A stretch of 36,248 bases of DNA, taken from assembly GCF_000341125.1 (NCBI RefSeq), contig NZ_ANBC01000138.1, positions 1 through 36,248 of the forward strand, in the 5' to 3' direction. The notes beneath the pieces were generated by a model. That model made no database searches. It was not told where the DNA came from and saw only the letters and a list, made by a program, of their open reading frames with translations. Below, piece after piece: positions 21,814 to 29,410 of this stretch (position 1 is the first letter of the stretch; each line of letters starts with the position of its first letter). The DNA is from Nocardiopsis lucentensis DSM 44048 (lineage in GTDB: Bacteria > Actinomycetota > Actinomycetes > Streptosporangiales > Streptosporangiaceae). The translations under genes were made by a program, and so were the position numbers.

Positions 21814-21842
21814 TTGACATTTTCGCGAAATCGCTTGCTAGA
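21814..21842 (+). promoter_or_regulatory. Promoter region of the siderophore-interacting protein
   Basis: An AT-rich island between genes with a consensus -35 TTGACA (21814-21819). The -10 is weak (TAGAAC at 21839-21844 with a long 19-bp spacer, or GCTAGA at 17 bp). The palindrome TTTCGCGAAA (21821-21830) lies in the spacer and may be an operator. A TTAGG-type actinobacterial iron box is not obvious. Confidence 0.5.
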
Positions 21843-21897
21843 ACTTGAGTTTCGGTCTTGAGAACATCTGGGCAAACCGATATTCTGAGGAGTTTTG

Positions 21898-22755
21898 GTG
21901 AGCGAGAAAATGCCGGTCCGCTACCTCCGTGTCGCCGCGTCGCGCCCCCTCACCCCGCACATGGTGCGTGTGACCTTCACCGGTGACGACCTGTCCGTCC
22001 CGTCCCTGGGCGGGCCCGACCAGCAGGTGAAGCTCTACTTCCCCCGCGAGGGGCAGGACGTGCCCCGCCTGCCGCGTCCCGAGGGGGACCTGACGTCCTG
22101 GTACCAGGCCTACACGGCCCTACCGGACGACGAACGCCCCTGGATGCGCAGTTTCACCCTGCGTGGGCACGATCCCGAACGGGGCACCGTCGACATCGAC
22201 TTCGTCGTGCACGGCGACTCCGGTCCCGCCACCCGGTGGGCGCGGCGGGTCCGCCCCGGCGCCGTCCTGGGCATGTTCGGCCCCTCGACGGAGTTCGCCA
22301 CCCCCTTCGACGCCGCCACCCCCGACTGGCTGCTCCTGGCGGGCGACGAGACCGCCCTGCCCGCCACGGGCACCCTGCTGGAGAGCCTGCCCGAGGGGCG
22401 GCGCGCCGTGGTCCTGGTCGAGGTCGGCGACACCTCCGAGGAACTGCCCCTGCCCACGCGCGCCGACGTGGACCTTCGGTGGATTCACCGTGAGGACGCC
22501 GCGCACGGGGAACGACTGGTGGCGGCCGTGCGCGCCGCCGACCTGCCGTCGGGGCGGATGGGGGCCTGGCTCGCGGGCGAGGCGGGCATGGTCCGCTCCC
22601 TGCGCCGCCACCTGGTCAACGACCGCGGCGTACCCAAACAGGACATCGACTTCACCGGATACTGGCGGCGGTCCCTGACCCAGGACGACGCTCCCACCAC
22701 CGAGGACATGGCCGAGGCCCAGGAGAAGCTGGAGCTGCACCGGGAAGAGCGGTAG
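21898..22755 (+). CDS. Siderophore-interacting protein (FAD-binding ferric reductase)
   Basis: A 285-residue flavoprotein of the ViuB/SIP family, which reduces ferric siderophores in the cytoplasm using NAD(P)H or ferredoxin. Diagnostic parts are the FAD-binding RSFTLRGHDPERGTVDIDFV, VVHGDSGPATRWARRVRPG, the LLAGDETALPATG segment and the C-terminal GYWRRSLTQDD. GTG 21898 lies 5 bases after GAGGAG; a TTG one codon earlier is possible. It is downstream of the FAD oxidoreductase on the same strand but has its own promoter-like AT-rich region (116 bp gap). A strong terminator follows. Confidence 0.93.
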   Translation: MSEKMPVRYLRVAASRPLTPHMVRVTFTGDDLSVPSLGGPDQQVKLYFPREGQDVPRLPRPEGDLTSWYQAYTALPDDERPWMRSFTLRGHDPERGTVDIDFVVHGDSGPATRWARRVRPGAVLGMFGPSTEFATPFDAATPDWLLLAGDETALPATGTLLESLPEGRRAVVLVEVGDTSEELPLPTRADVDLRWIHREDAAHGERLVAAVRAADLPSGRMGAWLAGEAGMVRSLRRHLVNDRGVPKQDIDFTGYWRRSLTQDDAPTTEDMAEAQEKLELHREER

Positions 22756-22769
22756 GACCGAGGACGGTG

Positions 22770-22805
22770 TCCGGCCGCGGAGCCGCGCGCGGCTCCGCGG
22801 CCGGA
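22770..22805. terminator. Bidirectional terminator hairpin
   Basis: TCCGGCCGCGGAGCC (22770-22784) and GGCTCCGCGGCCGGA (22791-22805) form a perfect 15-bp stem with a GCGCGC loop, between the convergent siderophore-interacting and DJ-1/PfpI genes. Confidence 0.85.
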
Positions 22806-22822
22806 CCGTCGGAGCCCATCGG

Positions 22823-23518
22823 TCAGCCCAGCTTCTTCAGCAGTTCGGCGGCGAGCGGGGCCGAAGACGCCGGGTTCTGGCCCGTGACCAGGTTGCGGTC
22901 CACGACCACCTTGGGAGCCCAGGGCTCACCCTCCTCCACCCGCACGCCGGCCTCGGTGAGGCGGTCCTGGAGCAGCCACCTGGCCCTGTCGGCAAGCCCG
23001 GCCTGGCGCTCCTCGGCGTTGGTGAACGCCGCCACCCCGTAGCCGGCGAAGGAGTTGGCGCCGTCGGCCTTGGTCGCCGCCAGGAGCGCGGCAGGGCCGT
23101 GGCAGACCACGCCCAGCGGCATCCCGCTCTCCAAGGCCCGGGTGAGCAGCGCCCCGGAGTCGGCGTTGACCGCCAGATCCTCCATCGGCCCGTGGCCGCC
23201 GGGGTAGTAGACCGCGCCGTAGTCCACCGGGTCCACGTCCTCCAGGGCGAGGGGGCTGCGCAGTTCGGTCATGGCGTCCAAGGCGGCGGTCATCCTGTCG
23301 GCGCCCTCCTGCCCGCCGTTGGCCGCAGCGGACAGGCTGGCCGCGTCCACGGTGGGGACGACCCCACCGGGGGTGGCGACGGCGATCTCGTGGCCCGCGG
23401 CCGTGAACGCCTCGTAGGGGGCGACGGCCTCCTCGGCCCAGAAACCGGTGGGGTGCTTGGTCCCGTCGGCCAGCGTCCAGTAGTCGACGCCGGTCATCAC
23501 GAAAAGGATCTTCGACAT
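22823..23518 (-). CDS. DJ-1/PfpI-family protein (Hsp31-like)
   Basis: A 231-residue class I glutamine-amidotransferase-like protein. The nucleophile elbow GVVCHGPAALL carries the reactive cysteine, GFWAEEAVAPYEAF carries the conserved glutamate, and ALEDVDPVDYGAVYYPGGHG precedes the Asp/His region, a pattern typical of Hsp31-like glyoxalase III/chaperone members. Likely role: detoxification of methylglyoxal or protein repair in the cytoplasm. ATG 23518 has GAGGGAG 7 bases upstream. The upstream 120 bp become AT-rich near 23640-23690 and should hold its promoter. Confidence 0.88.
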   Translation of the reverse strand: MSKILFVMTGVDYWTLADGTKHPTGFWAEEAVAPYEAFTAAGHEIAVATPGGVVPTVDAASLSAAANGGQEGADRMTAALDAMTELRSPLALEDVDPVDYGAVYYPGGHGPMEDLAVNADSGALLTRALESGMPLGVVCHGPAALLAATKADGANSFAGYGVAAFTNAEERQAGLADRARWLLQDRLTEAGVRVEEGEPWAPKVVVDRNLVTGQNPASSAPLAAELLKKLG

Positions 23519-23841
23519 GCTGTGCTCCCTCTGGGCGGCGGGCCGCTGCGGGCCCGCGGTGGGGTGGCGACGCACACCCCGACACCGCGGGTGCGGACCG
23601 CCTGTGTGGCGACGACGTTGAACACTAGGCACCGGATCCACCGGAGTCCAATGGGAAGATGAATACCTGACATCAATATTCCTATGCCTTTGCGGAAACG
23701 CGCCAGCTCTGGGATCACGCGGGCCGCCCGGGCCCACGCCTTCGTGGAGCGGGACCGGACCACGGGCAGGACCGTTCCGGTGGTGTGCGGCACCGGGCGC
23801 GGCTCCACCGGTTCGGCCGGTGCGTTCGCCAGGATGACCTG
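23519..23841. other. Region between DJ-1/PfpI and antiporter genes
   Basis: About 320 bp. The part around 23635-23690 is AT-rich and likely carries divergent promoters. From about 23690 to 23853 the minus strand shows coding-like base bias in the frame MLLHQVILANAPAEPVEP, but it runs out into the AT-rich part without a recognised family, so a gene fragment is possible and not proven. Confidence 0.3.
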
Positions 23842-25095
23842 GTGGAGGAGCACACTGGGAAAGGGCGTAAGCCGGTGGAAGCCGAGACTGTGACGGGCCT
23901 GACCCCACTGCTGGTCATCGTGACCGCCGCGGTGGTGGCGCCCCTGGTGGTCGACGTGCTCGGTCGCTGGGTGGTACTTCCCGGGGTCGTGTTGGAGATC
24001 GCGTTGGGCGTCCTCATCGGCCCGTCGGGGGTCGGTCTGGTCGAGGAGAACGACGTCATCACGGCGGCGTCCGGCATGGGGCTGGCCCTGTTGATGTTCA
24101 TGGCCGGCTACGAGATCGACGTGTCCCGGGTGGGAGGGGGGACACTACGCCGTGCGGGGGCGGCGTGGACGTGTGCGCTCGGTCTGGGGCTGGGTGCGGC
24201 CTGGCTGCTGCTCGGCTGGTCGCAGACGGCGCTGATCATCGGGCTGGCTCTGACCACCACGGCGCTTGGGACGGTCCTGCCCATCCTGCGCGACTCCGGG
24301 GTGCTCGACTCGGTGTTCGGCGCGCGGGTGCTGGCCTCGGGAACGGTGGGGGAGTTCGCGCCCATCGTGGTGATCGCTCTGCTGCTGAGCGGTTACCGGC
24401 CGCTGACCGGGTCGCTCCTGCTGCTGGCCTTCTTCGCCGTGGCCGTGCTGGCCGCCTGGCGGATGTCTCGGGGAACCTCCGCGCGGATACAACGGCTGGT
24501 CCGGGTGACCTTGGGTACCAGTACCCAGCTCGCGGTTCGGTTGTGCCTGCTGGTGGTGGTGTTCATGCTGTGGGTGTCCACGATCCTGGGGTTGGACAGC
24601 GTCCTGGGGTCCTTCGCAGCGGGGATCATCGTCCGGGTGATGCTGTTCAACAACCACCCAGGGGAGGTTGAGGAGGTCGAGACGCGGATGACGGCCGTGT
24701 CCTACGGCGTGTTCATCCCGGTGTTCTTCGTGGTGACCGGGGTCCGGTTCGACCTGCCGGCGCTCGTGTCGGACTGGGGCGCGGTCGCGACCGTACCGAT
24801 GTTCCTGCTCCTGTTCCTCCTCATACGTGGGCTTCCTGTGTGGCTCCTGTGTCGCAAGGGGTTGAGCGGTCATGAGGGGGTGGCACTGGCGCTGTTCTCC
24901 GCCACGGCGCTGCCCCTGCTCGTGGTGCTGACCACCATCGGAACGCGCGCCGGTGACATGAACTCGGCGCACGCCGCCGCGCTGGTCGGCGCGGGGATGC
25001 TCTCAGTGTTGATCTTTCCGCAGGTCGGCCTGGTGCTGGTTGGGCGCGCACGGGTGCGGACGCACGCGGGTGAGCCCGCCGCGACGGACGGGTGA
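23842..25095 (+). CDS. Cation:proton antiporter (CPA2-type)
   Basis: A 417-residue membrane protein with about 12 hydrophobic segments, including VVEIALGVLIGPSGVGL-like GVVLEIALGVLIGPSGVGLV, MGLALLMFMAGYEIDVS, LALTTTALGTVLPIL and VFIPVFFVVTGVRFDL. These match the Na+/H+ exchanger family KefB/GerN-like pattern. It would exchange Na+ or K+ for protons at the plasma membrane. There is no C-terminal TrkA nucleotide domain. GTG 23842 has AGGATGACCT before it; GTG 23875 and 23890 are alternatives, the true N-terminus being uncertain by about 16 residues. It is isolated, with decayed mobile DNA downstream. Confidence 0.85.
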   Translation: MEEHTGKGRKPVEAETVTGLTPLLVIVTAAVVAPLVVDVLGRWVVLPGVVLEIALGVLIGPSGVGLVEENDVITAASGMGLALLMFMAGYEIDVSRVGGGTLRRAGAAWTCALGLGLGAAWLLLGWSQTALIIGLALTTTALGTVLPILRDSGVLDSVFGARVLASGTVGEFAPIVVIALLLSGYRPLTGSLLLLAFFAVAVLAAWRMSRGTSARIQRLVRVTLGTSTQLAVRLCLLVVVFMLWVSTILGLDSVLGSFAAGIIVRVMLFNNHPGEVEEVETRMTAVSYGVFIPVFFVVTGVRFDLPALVSDWGAVATVPMFLLLFLLIRGLPVWLLCRKGLSGHEGVALALFSATALPLLVVLTTIGTRAGDMNSAHAAALVGAGMLSVLIFPQVGLVLVGRARVRTHAGEPAATDG

Positions 25096-25203
25096 CCGTG
25101 CTCGCGCCCGACCCGTGCGGTGTCCGGATGCGAGAGCTCTTCTTCGGATCCCGCCACACCTGGATGTGGGTCCCCGGAGACAGGACGGGAAGGAGGTGAG
25201 GGT

Positions 25204-25331
25204 GGCAGGAGTCGTTGATCGAGTGATCTGGGTTCTCCGCAGCTTCTGCCGCTGCGGTCACTGCGCGTGGTCGTTGGGGGCGTGACGGTTCCAGGCTCCT
25301 CCGTTTTCGGTAGGGACCTGTGTGGTGGTCT
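25204..25331. repeat. 128-bp inverted repeat, left arm
   Basis: The reverse complement of 25964-26091 with 7 mismatches in 128 positions and no gaps (hand-aligned), starting GGCAGGAGTCGTTGATCGAG and ending TGTGTGGTGGTCT. Similarity stops abruptly at both borders. On the minus strand it encodes a tail ending NRHAPNDHAQ, mirrored in the other arm. Confidence 0.9.
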
Positions 25332-25380
25332 TGTCGTGGAACCCCAAAGCCTGCGCGATCAGCGGCGTTTCGTGCCGGGT

Positions 25381-25896
25381 TTATTGGAGGCTGTGGCACG
25401 TACCGGCTTCGGTGGAGCCGTGTTTCCGGATTCTCAGGCCACGGTGCTCGGTTGTCTGTTCTCGAACTCCAATAGCTGCACAACGGCCCCGAGGCGATGA
25501 CGGCGTTGTCATAGCAGCCCCCGATCGACCCCGTGTGAGGGCACCAGCCCGGACTCCTTGGACCGACGCGTGAAGGCACGATCCGAACAGCACGCCGTAA
25601 TCGGAATGGATCACCGTCCCTGAGGCTGGTCGGCGGTCGTCGATGGCCATTCCCAGCGCGTTCGTGGCCAGAGCCGCCGTAGGTGAGGAGTCGATCGCCC
25701 AGCCCACGACCCTGCGTGAGCACACGTCCAGCACCGCCGCGCAGTACACCTCGCCCTCCCGGATGGGGTGCTCGGTGATATCAGTGACCCAGAGTTGGTT
25801 CAGGCCTTCACGGCTGAACTGGCGGTCCACCAAGTCGTCCGAGACCGGATCCAACACTTTGCGGCGGAACTCGGCGGGGTATCCACGACGTCCCAC
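25381..25896 (-). pseudogene. IS3-family transposase remnant (OrfA start fused to OrfB)
   Basis: The frame starts at ATG 25896 with MGRRGYPAEFRRKVLD, the typical OrfA N-terminus, then jumps in frame to the OrfB integrase core: FSREGLNQLWVTDITEH (first catalytic Asp), VLDVCSRRVVGWAIDSS and TVIHSDYGVLFGSC (second Asp). The helix-turn-helix of OrfA, the first part of OrfB and the catalytic Glu region are missing or frameshifted; GCYDNAVI in a neighbouring frame near 25520 is a trace of the OrfB segment before the Glu. The remnant cannot be active. Confidence 0.85.
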
Positions 25897-25963
25897 GATG
25901 CCTCCTTGAGGTCATGTGGTCCCAGAGTCCAGGAATCCGACCCCGAAAAACGCGAGACACACC

Positions 25964-26091
25964 AGACCACCACACAGGTCCTTACCGAAATCGGAGGAAT
26001 CTGGAACCGCTACGCCCCCAACGACCACGCACAGTGACCGCAGCGGCAGAAGCTGCGGAGAACCCAGATCACTCGATCAACGACTCCTGCC
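25964..26091. repeat. 128-bp inverted repeat, right arm
   Basis: Partner of 25204-25331. On the plus strand it carries the tail reading TEIGGIWNRYAPNDHAQ with a stop at about 26037. Both arms therefore preserve the same short peptide end, hinting that the repeat derives from the 3' end of a gene. Confidence 0.9.
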
Positions 26092-26130
26092 AGTCTCGCC
26101 CCCGGGAAGGCCGCATGGAGGTGGTCCTGA

Positions 26131-26160
26131 CGGGGGAGCACCGTCTCCGGTGCTTCCCCG
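26131..26160 (-). terminator. Terminator hairpin after the VOC gene
   Basis: CGGGGGAGCACC (26131-26142) pairs with GGTGCTTCCCCG (26149-26160) with one G-U pair and a 6-base loop, 24 bp beyond the VOC stop on the minus strand. Confidence 0.7.
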
Positions 26161-26183
26161 CCTCTGGTCGGCACGACTCCGCG

Positions 26184-26921
26184 TCAGGCCGGGGTGAGCA
26201 CGCAGAACTCGTTGCCCTCGGGGTCGGCCAGGACCGTCCACGGCACATCGCCCTGGCCGATGTCGATCTTGGTGGCGCCGAGCTCCTGCAGCCGGGCCAC
26301 CTCCTCCGCCTGGTCGTCACCGGGGTACGGCCGCAGGTCGAGATGGACGCGGTTCTTCACGGTCTTCGCGTCGGGCGTGCGGAGGAATGTCAGGTACGGG
26401 CCGACGCCCTGAGCGGAGCGCAGCACCGCCTGATCGTCGGTCACCTCGTGCAGGGTCCAGTCCATCGCCTCGTCCCAGAACCGGGCCATCGCCCGAGGGT
26501 CAACGCAGTCGACCTCCACCGCGGCTATCGGTCCGGTATCCCGGTAGATCTCCCGAGGTTCCAGCACGCAGAACTCGTTGCCCTCGGGGTCGGCCAGGAC
26601 CGTCCACGGCACATCCCCCTGGCCCACGTCAGCGGGCGTCGCTCCGAGATCCTCGAGGCGCGCGACCAACTCCGCCTGATGAGCCACGGAAGTGGTGGCG
26701 AGATCGACGCGCACACGGTTCCGCACCGTCTTGGGCTCCGGCACGGCGACGATGTCAAGGCAGACGGCGACGGGGTCCGGATAGACAAAGCCCTCAGGTT
26801 CCAGGTTGGTCACGCCGGGCCCCTCGCTGGAAAGGTCCCAGTCGAGCGCCTTCGCCCAGAACCCGCCGAGCGCGGAGTCATCCAGAGCACTCATGTGAAT
26901 TTGAACAAGCCGAGTTGCCAT
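26184..26921 (-). CDS. Tandem VOC (glyoxalase-like) domain protein
   Basis: A 245-residue protein of two repeated vicinal-oxygen-chelate domains. Each domain starts with a strand (LVQIHMSALDD; IAAVEVDCVDP) and ends with the same signature GQGDVPWTVLADPEGNEFCV, which occurs near residues 101-120 and again near 223-242. Such proteins range from glyoxalases and dioxygenases to antibiotic-binding proteins; the present subgroup has no assigned substrate. ATG 26921 has AGGAT upstream. The near-identical domain ends also show as a DNA repeat, suggesting recent duplication or gene conversion. A terminator follows the gene. Confidence 0.85.
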   Translation of the reverse strand: MATRLVQIHMSALDDSALGGFWAKALDWDLSSEGPGVTNLEPEGFVYPDPVAVCLDIVAVPEPKTVRNRVRVDLATTSVAHQAELVARLEDLGATPADVGQGDVPWTVLADPEGNEFCVLEPREIYRDTGPIAAVEVDCVDPRAMARFWDEAMDWTLHEVTDDQAVLRSAQGVGPYLTFLRTPDAKTVKNRVHLDLRPYPGDDQAEEVARLQELGATKIDIGQGDVPWTVLADPEGNEFCVLTPA

Positions 26922-27041
26922 GCCGCCGATCCTATGGCCGCGCGAACCAGGGAACCTGCCCGCGTCCACCTGCCGCGGGCGGGGTTCGTCCCTCGACGGT
27001 GGGGACCCGTTCCCCGGAGGAGGCCCACCGGGTCCGGGGCG

Positions 27042-27836
27042 TCACCGTCGCGCGGCCACCTCGGAACCGTGCGTCACCCGGATCTTGGACTGGCCGTGCG
27101 GGAGCTCCTCCCAGTCGTCCATGAACCGGGCGCGCAACCCGTGCTTCTCCGCGAGCGCGACCAGGGTCGCGGTGCGGTAGTAGAAATCCTCCCTCAGCAC
27201 ATGGTGCGCCTCCTTCTCCGTGCGGCCGAAGGTGAAGTCGAACCAACCGTTCGGATGCAGGATGCGGCCGACGTGGGCGAAGCACTCCTCGATCACCTCG
27301 ATCGGGGAGTGCGAGAAGACGCTGTGGGCGTGCACCACCGTGAAGTGGGCGTCGGGCAGGAAGGCGAAGGTCAGGTCCCGGACCGGTGTCAGCGTCGGCC
27401 TCTTGTCGCACAGGTCGAACTCGGCCACGGTGTCCTGCGCGGCGAAGAGGATGTCGGGCGAGATGTCGATGCCGTAGTAGTGGCCGGTGTCGAGGTAGCG
27501 GATGAACCGCCACCCCGCCCGCAGGTTGCCGCAGCCGATCTCCAGCATCCGGTCCCGCGTGGTCAGGCCGTGGGAGACCAGATAGTCGAACTGCATGGCG
27601 CCCAGCGCGAGCCATCTCTCCCGGCACGCGCTGCCGACGGCGGACTCGGGGCTCCTGGCGGTGTCCGACCTCATCACCGCCCGGTAGTAGGAGACGTGGT
27701 CGGGTGACCGGTACCGCAGCCAGGCGTCGCGTCCGGCCCTGCGGAGGTGGGCCGGGACCCGGCCCGGATGGCGGAGCGCGTAGGCGATTCTGTGGCTCAG
27801 CCGTGAGCGGTTCACGGTGAGGTTCTTCCGGGGCAT
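27042..27836 (-). CDS. SAM-dependent methyltransferase, class I
   Basis: A 264-residue protein. SAM-binding motif I is RMLEIGCGNLRAGWRF, followed by YYGIDISPDILFAA (acidic loop, Asp) and FTVVHAHSVFSHSP (post-II); later NGWFDFTFGRTEKEAHH. The first ~95 residues are basic with a helix and resemble the N-terminal extension of methyltransferases acting on sugars or small molecules, but the target is unknown. ATG 27836 has AAGGGA about 10 bases upstream; an ATG at 27962 would add 42 poor-quality residues and is less likely. It is preceded by an AT-richer divergent region shared with the YiaA-like gene. Confidence 0.8.
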   Translation of the reverse strand: MPRKNLTVNRSRLSHRIAYALRHPGRVPAHLRRAGRDAWLRYRSPDHVSYYRAVMRSDTARSPESAVGSACRERWLALGAMQFDYLVSHGLTTRDRMLEIGCGNLRAGWRFIRYLDTGHYYGIDISPDILFAAQDTVAEFDLCDKRPTLTPVRDLTFAFLPDAHFTVVHAHSVFSHSPIEVIEECFAHVGRILHPNGWFDFTFGRTEKEAHHVLREDFYYRTATLVALAEKHGLRARFMDDWEELPHGQSKIRVTHGSEVAARR

Positions 27837-28082
27837 CGTCGTCGGTCCCTTCTGCGGAGTCGTCTCCGGGGCGGCGGGCGTTCCGGAGCGCACGCGTGGA
27901 CCGCCGACCTCCGCAGTGGTGATCGGCCCGAAATCACCCATACGAACACACAGGGTATCCATTCATGTGCGATTGGTAGGGGAAGGGGTGAACTTCGCGC
28001 GTGCCCCAGCCGCGGTACCCGGCGCGGGCACGTGAGTAGTCCTACTCAGGCGCCCCGGGGGCGGAAGGACCACGATGGACGC

Positions 28083-28373
28083 ATGAGCACCCCCAACACA
28101 CGCCCCCGGTCCACGTCGCAGTTCTACCTCCAGTCGGTCATCGCCTTCGCCGTCTCCTCCCTGGGGGCGGGCGCGGGCATCGTCTACCTACCCGTCGACC
28201 TGTGGATGCGCGCCTTCCTCGGGATGAGCCTCCTGTTCGTCATCACCTCGACCTTCACCCTGGCCAAGTGCGTGCGTGACCGCCAGGAGGACGCGATCGC
28301 CGAGGAGATGGCTCAGCAGTACCAGCAGATGCCGGTCTGGAACGGCCAGGAGCCGATCCACCAGCACCAGTAG
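28083..28373 (+). CDS. YiaA/YiaB-family inner membrane protein
   Basis: A 96-residue protein with two membrane helices (VIAFAVSSLGAGAGIVYLPV and MRAFLGMSLLFVITSTFTLA) joined by a short loop, as in the YiaAB two-helix domain (length and pattern fit). After the second helix KCVRDRQEDAIAEEMAQQYQ is a cytoplasmic, Gln/Glu-rich tail. Function unknown in general. ATG 28083 was chosen by homology; the ribosome site GGAAGGA is distant. A terminator hairpin follows at once. Confidence 0.8.
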   Translation: MSTPNTRPRSTSQFYLQSVIAFAVSSLGAGAGIVYLPVDLWMRAFLGMSLLFVITSTFTLAKCVRDRQEDAIAEEMAQQYQQMPVWNGQEPIHQHQ

Positions 28374-28375
28374 CC

Positions 28376-28413
28376 GGTTCGGCGCCGCCGGGGCCTGGCG
28401 GCGGCGCCGAACC
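28376..28413 (+). terminator. Terminator hairpin after the YiaA-like gene
   Basis: GGTTCGGCGCCGCC (28376-28389) pairs perfectly with GGCGGCGCCGAACC (28400-28413) around a 10-base loop, 3 bp after the stop. Confidence 0.8.
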
Positions 28414-28525
28414 CGAGCGCGTCAGCGGGCCAGACGCCGGGCGGAAGAGCGGCTCCGGCGCGCCCCTGGCGCGCCCCCTCGCGTCCCGCCCCGGTTCCAC
28501 CGCGCGACCGGCGCACCGGGGTTCG

Positions 28526-29008
28526 TCACCGGCCGCTCCGGGTCGGTTGGATGCGCAGGTCCTCCTCCGTCCGCTCGGTGCCGTCCGCTGCCAGGTAGCC
28601 CACGCGCACGGGTTCGCGGGAGGCGTCGTCGACCACCGACAGGGGTGCGCCGTCCGGCTTGAGGTACTTGGCCCCCCACTCCATCAGCGCGATGACGACG
28701 GGCGTCAGGTCACGCCCCTTCTGGGTGGGCACGTACTCGTACCGGGTGCGGCTGCCGGGTTCCTTGTAGGGCTCGCGGGTCAGCAGTCCGGCCTCGGTCA
28801 GGTGCTTGAGCCGGGCGGCGGCCACCGCCTCGGTGACGCCGACCCGGGTGACGAACAGATCGAAGCGGCGCACGCCGAACAGCAGTGCCTCGCGCATGAT
28901 CAGCAGGGAGGAGCGGGGGCCGAGGACCTCCAGGGCACCAGCGATGGCGCACTCGGTGGGGCGCCAGGCGCGCGGGTCGGCCAGGGCGTGGTCCAGCTTG
29001 ATCGTCAT
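28526..29008 (-). CDS. HxlR-family transcriptional regulator
   Basis: A 160-residue winged-helix protein. The HxlR pattern is visible in CAIAGALEVLGPRSSLLIMRE, FGVRRFDLFVTRVGVTEAVAA, LKHLTEAGLLTREPYKEPGS and YVPTQKGRDLTPVVIALMEW. HxlR regulators usually repress divergent oxidoreductase genes in response to electrophiles or quinones. ATG 29008 has no good ribosome site (CTCTGGGGT), so the message may be leaderless. Directly upstream on the same strand is the stub of an NmrA-like gene, a common HxlR partner, now truncated. Confidence 0.9.
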   Translation of the reverse strand: MTIKLDHALADPRAWRPTECAIAGALEVLGPRSSLLIMREALLFGVRRFDLFVTRVGVTEAVAAARLKHLTEAGLLTREPYKEPGSRTRYEYVPTQKGRDLTPVVIALMEWGAKYLKPDGAPLSVVDDASREPVRVGYLAADGTERTEEDLRIQPTRSGR

Positions 29009-29018
29009 ACCCCAGAGC

Positions 29019-29156
29019 CTAGTGAGCGAAGCAAGACCGGGACCCGCCCGACCGCGACGCGGCCCTGACCTCGATGCCCCGCTCCCGAGGACGGGCGGTG
29101 ACCTCGCGGTCGGTCTTGCCGGTCGTTCCGATGACGAGTACTGGTGCGTTATCCAT
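29019..29156 (-). pseudogene. NmrA-like NAD(P)-binding protein, N-terminal stub
   Basis: 45 codons from ATG 29156: APVLVIGTTGKTDREVTARP followed by RERGIEVRAASRSG, the first Rossmann strand-helix-strand of NmrA/SDR-type proteins with the G-x-x-G-x-x motif. It then breaks into SRSCFAH and a stop at 29019. A full gene would be about 280 codons. The rest was deleted and the HxlR gene lies 10 bp beyond. Confidence 0.7.
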
Positions 29157-29410
29157 GCCGGCATCCTGGCGCCCGTGCACGCTCCGAGGCCATGCGTCGG
29201 GATACGCCGCGCACAGGCGTGCGTACAGGAGCCGCCCAGCACCTGCCCGACCGGACCGCGGGGCGGGGAGTCCGCCTCGCGGAATCGGTTCCGGGCGCCG
29301 TGCCCGGCCACGGTGACGAGGGTGTCCGTGGTGGCCTTCCGAACGGTGCGGCGGTGGCACGCCGGTTCGGCGCCCGCGCGGGACCCGGATGTCCGTACTG
29401 GAGGGTGCCG
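29157..29410. other. Gap between NmrA stub and monooxygenase gene
   Basis: 254 bp without a credible gene in any frame. No promoter hexamers or terminator could be named; it may contain further decayed coding sequence. Confidence 0.3.

Larger units (their letters stand above)
25204..26091. mobile_element. Decayed IS3-type element between long inverted repeats
   Basis: An 888-bp unit: two 128-bp inverted arms enclosing the remains of an IS3-family transposase. IS3 elements normally have inverted repeats of a few tens of bases, so the arms either belong to a different, longer-ended element or arose by duplication of flanking DNA in inverted orientation. No target duplication was evident outside the arms. 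Confidence 0.6.

Noticed and set aside
23684-23893. Plus-strand small frame before the antiporter
   Set aside because: No ribosome site or family pattern; base bias fits the opposite strand better and it overlaps the antiporter start in another frame.
25114-26100. CRISPR-like repetition around the IS3 relic
   Set aside because: The repetition is one pair of long inverted arms, not regularly spaced short direct repeats.
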